The notes below the pieces were generated by a model. It saw nothing but the letters and a program-made list of their open reading frames with translations. It did no database searches and was not told where the DNA came from. Below, one piece after another: positions 12,701-24,700 of a stretch of DNA of 64,000 nucleotides. Where the stretch lies: assembly GCA_002633005.1 (NCBI GenBank), contig NMRA01000351.1, positions 297,258 to 361,257 on the forward strand. The letters are read 5' to 3'. The DNA comes from Phoronis australis. Lineage: Eukaryota > Phoronida > Phoronidae. Position 1 is the stretch's first letter. Every line of letters begins with the position of its first letter. A program made the position numbers and the translations under genes.

Positions 12701-15700
12701 ACAAAACTTGCGAACCAACCAGGGCGAGAGCGTTCCGTTGACCTAGTTCCTTGCGAAGAAAGTAAAATCTCGCAAGACCTCACATAATAAGGGGAACTAA
12801 AAGCTAGTGTTTTGCGACCATGCTCGGGAGCTTACGTGCTTGTCCTAGCAAAATGGCCGCCACTAAAGTGATGAGACGATGACGTTGAGATGTTAAATAA
12901 TCGGATGGAATCGATAAATTTCGGGATTGAATTTGCTTGTTTCCATTCTATAAACGAAGATTTCTTGCCGCAAGTGCGAGCTAATTGCCATCAACGGAAC
13001 TCAACCCAATTCTGTGTAGCTAGTAACTACGACTGTGCATTTTCAGCATGGCTAACTTGGAGATGATGTTTAAACTGGGTTTATACATCAACGATCTCAG
13101 TATGCATGATTCCAGTCGAGATTTGGTATTGGCTGGAACTCAACAATCGGCAGAACTAAAGCTCGCCTTAGATCAGGTAATGATATCGTTTTTGTTTTGA
13201 TACGTTTCTACTTTACCCAAACACCTGGGTGTATTTAGTATTTTCTTAAAAAATATAAACGAATAATCCTGTCAACGGATTTATCGATTTTATTTCAATG
13301 TATTTCAAATTGATAAAAACAGAAAACATTTCATCAGGAACAAAAGAAGAGTCGGACACTTGAAGACAGTATGCGAAAACTTGACTTGGAAATGAAGCGG
13401 ACCGATACCCTTCTTTACCAGATGATACCCAAAACAGTGGCGGATAGACTTCGCAAAGGAGAGCCAGCTATGAACACTTGCGAGGTACTCGATCATTTTG
13501 CATCGCACGTGAACACTTACACTGTGATTCTATGCCACCATTACCTGCTAGTGACTGCATGTATAAATTGATTGCAATCATATAAAGTAAAGTAATCAAG
13601 ACTAGTTCCTATTAGGGACCAGCCAATACCACTATTTTCTGACTTAAGACTCGTCACTCAACAATGCCGTTGTGTATTACTTAACGTTGATGCCGCTGGG
13701 TCACGGCAGCACCTGGTCTAAATATACGGTTACTCTCCGCAAACACTTCGTAAATTGGTGTTTATTCGTCTCGTATATAGTAAATGTGCAGCTCTCAGGC
13801 AAAAAATATTCTACCGACTATACGCTTGTAGGATGTTTAGAACGTAAAAAGCTTACTCCCGTACAGAATAATACCAGAATAGCAAACAAACAGTGCTTTA
13901 TATATTATCTACAAACCTGTCGAAAATGTGGAAGTATACAACATTCCGGGCTCAGCTATTCATGAATACATGTGAAGTAATAAAACAATGGGGCTATTCG
14001 GAGAATTCTCCTCGCGGTGTCGGTGCTGTACTAGTGGTGATTGAATTGCGCATGCGTGGCTGTCTGCATGTAAACAACTGGTAAAAGATGGAATTTTTAT
14101 CAAAATACGCAGCACCTGATATGCCTGATTATGGACTCCCTCGCAATGTTGTTTCTTTCTGTGCTTTTTCAGTTTGCCATTTGTTTTTAAAAACACTGAT
14201 AATTGTTTATTCTCGAATCTTGTGCATAGCAGATTCTTGTCCAGCTAGCTACAATTGAAAACATACAATAAGACAATCGATGCAGTCACTGAATGTCATT
14301 TCCCCATAATCTGTACCAATAGCAAAAAGCCTTTCTTCTGAAAGGAAAATTTAATGTCACTCAGCTTTTGGCTTTCATTTCACTGGGTTCTAGTTTCAAT
14401 GGCCTATAGAAGCGCTTGTAAAAAAGGTCCAGTTTCAACACGTGGCTTTCTTTCATGTAACCTCATTCAACCTCAATAACATCCACAATTAGACCCTTGA
14501 AGGTAAACACAGCAGCATATCACTTGAATCGTTTCGAGCCCAAAATCAGACTCTGAACTAGACCAGAGTGTGACTAGGTCTTCTTTAGCTTCAGTCCCTC
14601 ATGTTTCTTCCAGGAAAGGGAATAAGCTATTGTCCACGAACGACTCATTGCCTATGAAAGGGCATCCTCACCAACAAGGCTTATTTGTGTAGCAGTCAGA
14701 TATACTGTAGTTCGTCTGGATACACAGACACTCCACTGGCACATTGTCTTATGGTAACTTAGTTCTGCGATTCACATTTCTCCAGGGCCACTGACTTGCA
14801 CATTGTGCCATGCAGCACTGCTGGTGTGTGGAAGTGCTGTGGGAAGAGAACGGAGTAACAAAGCTTGTGTATGATACAGCTCGAAGAGGCCTTAAAATGT
14901 CACTGAACCTGGAACAAATATTGAAATATGAATAATTAAGTACTCCAGATTGGATCAAAAATGTTATCCCTGTTTTTCAAAAATATATGGTGATTGGTCT
15001 ACAGTTTCACATAAAAGTAAATAATTACTATTTTCAGAAACCAAGGGTGTATATAATGAGTATTGCATAAAACTGTGTCTTTATTTTTTATCCCTAGCCA
15101 TAACAATTCTTTAAACGCATCACTTGTCTGTAAAATATACAAGTTTTTTGAGACAACTTCAAACCTTTGTTACCCATTTTCAAGCCTTTTTAATTTTGAT
15201 ACTTTCAGCAATTTTAAACTCAGATTACAGGTTCAAGGGTCTGTCAAGCATACTTCTAGCCTAAGGTTGAGGGAACCGTTTTTCTTCTTATAGAAGATAT
15301 GAAGACTTGAGTCATTTAAAAATGATGGATATTCTTTCTGTTGTTTAAGAGTAATTACAAATCGTAAGGCACCATCAAAAATGCAATTTTCACAAAAATG
15401 GCAGTCATTTGAATTTATAACGACTTGCAACATTTCAAGGCATGAGTTAAGACTATTCAGTCACTGTGAATTCGGAAAATGTAATATATTTTCGTGGTTT
15501 TACAATTGATACAAGTAGCAAAACAGTTTCATGAAATCAACTTGAAGGGACTTCGTGAAGGTTAAGAATTACCTCACCATGCTCTTTTCCCCAAACATGT
15601 ATTACCTGTTATTTCCACACATTCAGTTGTACCAAATATTACAACCCCCCATGCCAATCCCCCCTCGGGACCTGAATAAGTAATTTAACAAAATGACTTT

Positions 15701-18700
15701 AAAAATAGCTGTTCCTTTTCAAAGGCTTTGTTCGTTGTCTCCAATATTGAAAGTAGGCTTTGACAACAGATCTGCACTGGATGGGAAGATCTTGTTGGTT
15801 AGCTGCAGTCAAATGCTAAAAACCAATTTTTGTCCATTCAGGGACGGTGCAGAAGCGATGCATATCTCCTCTGCACGGTACAAGCCTTCAAACCTAAAAA
15901 CCAAAGGTTACGTGAAAACTGACGTGATAGATTTCCATTTCAACGTGTAATAGATTTCCAGAAGACATATGATAGGGAGTAAACAAATAGTCTAATGCAA
16001 TGGATATTTATCACTCACGTACCCTTTGCCATTGGGATTGGATTGTAATCTTAACTCATTAACCTGTATCGAGTTGACAGCATAAACATTCAGCATTGAT
16101 TGATGTAACTGTCACTGATAAACTTTTAGAAATCATTCCAAACAATAATAATGCTTTGATGTACGAAAAGATTCCGATTACTACGTCAAGTATCGTATCA
16201 CATATCACAACATACAAAGATTAACCAGACTCTGACTGGCGACTGACTGCCGCGAAGTCGACATCGGCGAGTGCCTCAGTTAACATGCATCGGTAGAATA
16301 ATCATGGCGGAATAATCGTTAAAATAATCACAAACCTTACCTTTGTATGAGGTCGTGCTTACTTCCTCTCATAGAAGCACTCTTTTTACACAATCTCAGA
16401 TTCAGTTGGCACGGCTGCAAGCCATTTCACCATGTATTTAAAGGGCTCGCGAAATCGAGGCTGTTAATCTATCACCACTAGTACACGCACGCCCTCTAGT
16501 TATTGTAGATTTTCCGAATAGCCCCATTGTCTTCTCAGCCAGGACCATAAACCCTTTGTTAAGCTGTGTTTACTAACACAGTCCACTAGGCTAACAAAGT
16601 ACTGCTTTTACTGAAGTTGCATGTCACTTTCAAGAGGCATATTTGTGTGTGAATGAAACCCATGATTCACAGGAGTCTCTAAAATTCTAAGCCACATGCA
16701 GACTAGTTCCCCCCTCCACTAAGCTCAAAATAAACTGACGCCGCAGGCTTGACAACTCAATAGCAGGTTTCCAAATAAGGAAATGGTTTCTTTCCAATAA
16801 CTGGCAATATTTTGGTTTGCATGAAGTGTACTTAGTCCTCATGACAGCTAGGGACGAGGCTAGAAGTAAAAATTATATATTTCAGCGTTTACAAACAACA
16901 TGGGATAGCATCCACCTGATATTTTCGTAGGCTCTTCGAATTATGTAAAACAAGTTCTGTCACGACAAAATCGGAATGTCTTTGAGAGGGGTATGCCTAT
17001 GTGCATAAACATTATTGGATCTATTTAACTTCAGCAAATGAGAATTTGGTATAGGCTGTACACGCCAGCATTACGGCGCGTTTTGTTTCTGGCTAATAAA
17101 CAGTGCCTACTATATGTGAAGATGTTAACTGTTCTCTCAAATATGTTTCAAGTCCCAGGCAGCGCTAATTAGGTCAAGCCGAGTAAACACCCGTCAAAGT
17201 CGAATTTATTTAATTAGTACCGTTGAATCTCGAAGCAATCAAATAACCCTGTTCGATCTAAATGAGTCCTCAACCCTAAACGAGAATCAAAGCAAGTTAT
17301 TTCAAACGTGATACAATACCTGACTTCGAAAATGTCAAACATATGAATTCCAGTTGAGGCTGTAAACATGCTTTCCCCAAAGGAACAATATTTATGATCG
17401 AAGTATGTCCCGAAAATACCATTGATGCACATCCGCCAACAGCCTGGTGACGCGTTGTAATTTCTAAGAACTTACTGCCACGGTTCCTTTTTGATTTTTC
17501 GCCCATACACAAAAATGGGAGCAAGTCCTCGTCATGTCGTCGGTATGTCTTCTGGAATCAGAATAATTTCAAATTCTGGTAAACTGTTGGACGATGACTA
17601 CGTGCAAAAAGGGAAAATGAAGTCAAAATGTTTTTGCCGTGACTCGATTCAAATCCCTTGTGCTCCCCGAGGCCACATCTTGTTTTTTCTTGGAAGGCTT
17701 GTCTGAGAGATCTCATTGAACGGTTTGTAGTACATGTAGTTTGATTATATTTTATGCGGAGATTGATAATTAATTGATCTTGTTGATTTTAAACAAATGA
17801 TCAGGTGGCTGAATTTATGTTTCAAGACGAGAAAAAAACACCAGACAAACGTTTTGCATAACATAAGTTTATGAATGTGCATATGAACGGACCGGGTTTC
17901 CTTTGTATTATGTAATGGCAGTATATGTATTGTTCATGATGTTGGCAATCTGATTTCAAAGGTGTTCAGCTCTGTCACCATCCTGTTCAGCGATGTGAAA
18001 GGCTTCACGACCATCTGCAGCAAAATAACTCCCATGCAAGTGGTCTCCATGTTAAATAACATGTACACGGTGTTTGATACATTGACAGAGAAGCACGGCG
18101 TGTATAAGGTATGAGCATTATTCAATGGATTATCCATCCTACCATCTTATCAATCTTATAAGGGAATAAAGCTTCACTTCTGTGCAACTTTTGATTGTAT
18201 CATTTAAAAATCCGTCTCAACTTGTTCCTTGTGTCATGGTCACACATCGGGGGATTCTCGGCCGTTCTCGCCGATTTAATTCTATGACCCAGATACCAGA
18301 CCCAGATTTTTCATCAGAACGGAATAGCAGCGGTTGATGTTTTTATGCTGACGGCCGGAAGATTTTCCTGATAATTGTCCAACTGCCGCTAACTCGTCGT
18401 CAGAAATGATTTTTAAACTTGTGAAGATCTGATCAGTCTATTATTTCACTCCATGATCAAATGCCTCGATAACCCATAAAGCCTCCGACGACGATCCGAT
18501 GAGTTTGCAGCAAAAAATGGCCATATAGATGGACGACCGCGTGATAATCGGGAAAGAATAGGCATCAAAAATCATCTGGTTGCTACCACTAATACGACGA
18601 AAAATCGCCCGATCATGGTACACAATGAGAAAGAAATCAATCGGCGAATCTTTAGACCATCTTCCTCAGTAGTAGTGTAGCCAAGGCATAGTTTGCCATG

Positions 18701-21700
18701 GCGGGTTGGTTTCAAAAGCCAAGGAAGTATGGATATTTTTCCAATTTAAAAAAGGATAAAAACAATGGTCTTGCTTTGAAAAACCAAACATGCCAGTTGA
18801 AAATTAGTATTTGTAAAAGCATATTATGGCTTATAACGACTAAGGATATCTCAAACCTTATTCACAAAAATGGCCGTTTTACACTATTTCGCTTATATGT
18901 GCAGCAAAATACCGTATCTTCATTCTCGGGGAACTTCAAATACAAAATATACATGTATACCGTGTCGCGGGAAAAACAACAGAACCACCTTGGAACCGAA
19001 CAACCGCGTGGAAATTTGTTTACTAATTATCCGTGGTCAAAGGTTACGGGGCTGTTACTCAAATCGAATCTCACGCCAGGCACAGATCGAGCAGCTCTGT
19101 ATGTACCCTCAGCTCTTTCATTCACCGAGTCGCCATAGTATTGTGTCAACGACGGGTACAAAAGGATAGAAAGATGCCCGGGAAAACGAAGGTATAACGT
19201 AACTTGACCCTGAGAGAGTTGTGTGTCCGCATTTTATACGACCGTTGAGAACGAATGTTACGAGTCGTCTCACGCCCCTGAGACTTTGTGTTCACGAACA
19301 CAGTTGTGAAAAGAGATAAATCCTCACACAAATTCCTTAATTTGGGTAATTTGACATTTCGCTATTTCGATCACATGCTCACGACGTGCTTTAACCACCG
19401 ACCTAATTTCTGTATCCATGTTGTACATAGGTTTCATATTAGTCTCCCAGCGCAAGTTGTGTGTAACAACGAAGTGTTGACCTACATTAAAGTGGACCAC
19501 AATGCACCAGCACGACCCACTTAGTATAGTGGCTCCAGTCGCCCTTGACCTAGTGCGACTCGTGCATTGGATATCGACTTTGTTTAAATTATACGTTTTT
19601 GTGATAATTATGCTAATTACTCAGTGCAAATTCGGATCCCATTGCTAGTTAATGCTGAAATAAATAATGAACGTACCTGTAGCTAAGGTCTGTATCGATT
19701 ATTTTGACAGAAAACAAGTTTTAACCGAATAAGTAACCGGAGATCTTGAGACGTCCACATATCGCAATTTAATCAGCTTTTTCTCGGTTTCGGCAAATCG
19801 ACCTAATTTGAACTTAGGAACACGAGTCCTCGAAAACAGCTTGGTGGATTTCGCTGAAACTTTCCAAACTTAATATTGATTCATCAATCTCAAAAACGAT
19901 TGTATGATTTTTGAAATAAAGGCCTAGTTTTTGAGTAACGTATATTTTACAAAAACATCTTACGTTTTGCAGTTGATTTGTAATAGAAACCAAACGAAAA
20001 GACTAATCGAAAACTTCTAACAGCGTTTGTGAGGTAACTGGTGAAGTTTTCATTTGAAAAAGGTTTCATTAAGATCGACCAAGGGGTTATTTTGCTATGA
20101 ATATACCTTTCTTAAAATTGAAATTATGACTTAAAAAGTTGTTAACGTACTGATAATGATAATGGTACATAAACATATTTTATATTCCCTAATCTTTTTT
20201 CTTTCAGAAAATATATACTTTTACTAGTTGACAAAGTCTAGTTTATTGATATACGAGTTAGAATGAAGGACTCTAAATAAGGTTTAAGATTCGAAAACAT
20301 TCACATTCAGGCGCATGGACATAAATACTGGTGCAGTACGGTTATGTATGTACATGTAACTGTTACTCTTCTTTATAAAACATTTACTATGTTACAGGTT
20401 GAAACAATCGGCGATGCCTACATGGTTGTGTCAGGAGCTCCTGTCTTGAATAACAACCACGCGCAGTGTATCGTTGAGATGGCATTCGACATGCTCAGTT
20501 CTATGCCAGGCTTAAAAGACCCTTCTACTGGCGGTCACATGAAAATTCGCGTTGGTAGGCACCTTTTACTAAATTAAACTAGAGTCCTGGGTAGACCATT
20601 TTCAGCAAGTGCACATCGTCACATAACTCCTCTTGGTCCTTTCAAGTTTTTTAACTGTGAGTGCAACACCACGGCTCAGTGTGTAAATAATAATGTACCT
20701 GACGTTTCAGTGTGATGACCACAGGCCAGCATTTGACAGAACACAATAAACATTTTCACTGACGTCACTGATTCCATTGGATTACGTGTACTTTCTGATT
20801 AATTTGCAATAGGTACTATTGTGTATGCGCCCATGTGAAAGCTGTGGACCCTCAGGATCTTGTATATTGAACCTGGGGATTCTTTTCCTCACGATGGGGA
20901 CTGATGTATGAGACTCAAAATCAGGTCACTGTATTACCTCGGCGACCGGGAAAACAGGCACCTAAGACTATAGGTAATGATGAAATTGCCGGAGAGCGAT
21001 CGGAGCTACTATATACTCACCAGCAAGTTCCAAATTAAGATTCATCAGGGAGGGTGTGAAGCATTTCACTAAAATGACGACGTTTTACAGAAAGTGTAAA
21101 CGAAAACTTAGTATGCAAAAACGCAGTCTTGGCTCTAAGCAAATATTTAATTGTTTGGAATTTCAGGACTCCATTCAGGGACTGTGGTTGCGGGCGTCGT
21201 TGGTCTCAAAATGCCAAGATACTGCCTATTTGGCGACACCGTCAATACGGCATCTCGAATGGAGTCTAGTGGAGAGGTAAGTAAATAGTCGTAATGTCTC
21301 ATTCTTGTGTAACTCAATGCGTTACGCTTGATTGTGATCAGCATGTGCACTCATCGCATCACTCGAGCAGAATACTGGCTTTGCTTTAGAAATTCGGCCT
21401 TTTTACGGTTACCTGTTACTTCTTCAATAGATTTGTATTAATCCCGTTCAGTCGTCAAGATGCCTGTTTGTCATGATATCTGAAGGTCCTATTGTGTGGA
21501 GTAGATCACCGCGTTATCGATGGCTTCACGACAATAAAATACTGGATAAATAAGTTGATATATCATGTACGAAAAGTGGTGATAATGCGTTAACTGTTTG
21601 GTTCCTGAAATTGAATTCCCAATAAAAGATAAATTAGCCAAAATAGAAGCTGATTAGACTCCTGTTCTCCGTTGATGAATGGTTTGATAAATCTTTGAAC

Positions 21701-24700
21701 AGTCGTAGATAACTGGCGTGCTTGTCGTGATGGCTGACAAAAGAGCGGGGGGGGCGCGCTTCAGAGCCATTCCACGAGAAAATCAAAATAAATTAATAAA
21801 CACTCCAGGGGTCTTTTTTCAGATTCAACTTAAACTTTGTATAAGCGATAGTGGTGTAGCTTTGATACACAAAATAACCAATTTTGCACTTATTGGCTTC
21901 TTATTTCTTTACCTATAGCTTTTCAAAAGTGTATGAAGAAAGTGACACGTTTTTGTATACGACAACTGCAATTTTCCAATACAAAAATCGGATAGATCGC
22001 ATGCAGTGAGAAAAAACACATAATGGGATTAGAAAGTGATAAATAAGGACTCCCAAGTAAAATTTATGCAAATACTTTAGTAGCATTCATCACCATGACG
22101 TGACAGGGGAGATAAATCTGGAGGCACTTTTTGTAGTGTTGAAAGAAGGTGTCGCTCAAATGCTTCTACAAGCCAGTTTGTGGGGCTGTAGACATTGAAA
22201 GATATGCCCATGCCCTTGCATTCTGCTAAAATAGTTGAACTTGTTTTGAAATCGTTTTTGCTTGAAAGTCAACTTCCAGGTATGATTATGTGTCACAATA
22301 CGACATAAATTGTGTTTGTGATCCATGTTTTGTAATTAGTCACGTTAGATCAAAGCAACAAAGTGTTAAAAATATTAATTTATTTAAAGTTATAAGCTGC
22401 ATTTGCATTCAGAAGTGTGAAGCTTACTAGAATCCTTCTGCCTGACTGCTTTACATTTTTATTATCATGCTTGTGATGGAACTCAGTTGCCATCAAGGGC
22501 GGTGCAGCACTGAAAAAAGTGGGGACTATAGCCCCCCATCTCCCCTGTGGTGCACCTCCCATAGACCATGGGCGCCGGAGCACTGAAAAAAAGTGCGCCG
22601 TTCGTAGCCATGGTAACAATTATGCATGATTTTTGTTCTGCATTTACAGGTATTGCTGAAAATTTCTTAAGTACATTCTTGTAAGTTATTTATCTCGGTG
22701 AAATGCTGTTAGGATCATGTTGGCTTACATATTAATTAATTCTGAGATCACTTCAGATTTACTTTGCTGTAGATGTAACCCTTAGCTACCATGAACGTTT
22801 GAAGTCCGTGTGTCCAACATTTATAAAAGATGGCATTTTTGATCTTTTGTGGGAGTGTGACAATCAATTTTGGGTGGAATCAATCAAACAATTAACATCC
22901 TGTAGATATGACAACTCTCAGACTGAAACGGCTCTGTATTTTATGTAATGATTGTCAGGTAATAAAGAGTGGACGTCACCGGGATACATCATCATGCACA
23001 GGTCAGACATATGAACGGTTTCCAAAATGCTAAAACTGTCTCTTATGTGGTGGGACAGGTTAGAATCATGTGAAAAATGCATTTTCCAGCGTTTCTTAGA
23101 TAGAAACATTTTGCCCAAATTTCATGAATTTTAACCAAAGAAACCTAGTTATTGAAGCTGCCACCGGGGAGCTTGCAGTAGCTGAATTATCTAAAAATTG
23201 ACGTCGACCGATTTCATCACCATAGAACCATATTTGCAAATATTACTGAAGCTTCTTTATGAGGTTGACGAGATGCAGCTGCATACTGCTTGTGGTCAAA
23301 GACAGTAAAATACGCAATTGTATGTCCTTTCTACCGGATGTTGCTTGAAAACGAACTAAAAGCCCATTTTTTATTATTTTATTTCCTTATTCAGACGGTA
23401 AACTGATAGAAAATATTGTTTAAAATCCCCATCAACCCGCAAACTGGAGCAAAAAGCACCTCTAAAATGGCTAAAAATCAAACAGTGTTACAAAAATTGG
23501 GCAAAATTTACCGAATTACGGCACTCCAATGAAGATTAATGCAAACCTCTGAAAATGGAAAGACTCTTTTGACAGAGAGGTTCAATGCCTACATAGAGAT
23601 TTTTTCTTTCCCTTCTTTTAAGCGTTTTGAAACTACTTCGCTAACTGAACCTTTATGAACCAAAAAGGAACTATTTTGGGCAAAAATATTTGTGATGCTC
23701 TAACTTGAGAAATAATGACCGCAAAAGTGAAATGAACATTCTAAATGTTACTCCTTTTAAATATTGTGAGAGCAAAAAACGTTTTACGCAAACAAAATGG
23801 CATGACTGGTGGAGCAAGTGTAAATTTGGTCTGTTGTACAGACAATCGGTGCCTAAAATTTATTCTCAGGAAATGCGAATCCCAGAAATTGTGGTTGCAC
23901 CTTTTCGGAGTGCATCTTTCTGCAGTCGATGACTTTTATTTACGATACCAGAAGCGGATTGAGGATTTTGAATTGGGGGGCAGGGCAGAGTATGAGCCAG
24001 GATTTTGCCCTTCAGACATTAGCACGCCTGTAGGCCTACTGCCAAATGGAATCTGGGAGAATTTTAGGGGGGGGCATGGCCCCTTGGCCACCCTCTAAAT
24101 CCGCCACTGGATACTGTCCTGTATTCATACAGTATGAATAATACACCGGTTAAATCGGCCAGATATGTGTTTATTGTACATGCATGTGCTTCAAGCACGC
24201 GGCTATTAAACATTACTGCAGAAACGAAATAGTTGCTGCTACGCCACTTGCAGGACAAGGCTAAAAATCGTTCATAGTCCGCCATTTTTCACTTTGTTGT
24301 AAAGCTAACCAATGACTGCTAAGGTTACATCAACCAAAGCTAAAGCGCGTCCTACTGCGTCATACCTGCGTACTGGCTAGGCACGCAAGGAAACCACCGA
24401 GCAGCCAAACAAGAATGAAGGACGTTGTTCACCAACCTATCGCCATCTAGTGGCAGAGCGTATTTCGGCTTGACGCCGTTATGACGAAAAATGGCGATTG
24501 AAATCATTGAGTCACATTTGCCACGGAGAAATTACAGGAAATTAGATTAATAAGAAACAATTTAAAATGTTGAAACACATAAACACATCAAATTGTGTAA
24601 CTTAACACGGTAAAAATTTGACCCCATAGTCTTGTTTTCGAGTTGTTCACCTGACTCTACGTGTAACTGCTAGTAGAAGCTGGTAATGAGACTAAAAACT

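Noticed and set aside
13953-13983. A second MNTCEV-coding stretch resembling the end of cyclase exon 6
   Set aside because: Upstream sequence does not match exon 6, so the short similarity is taken as chance rather than an alternative exon.
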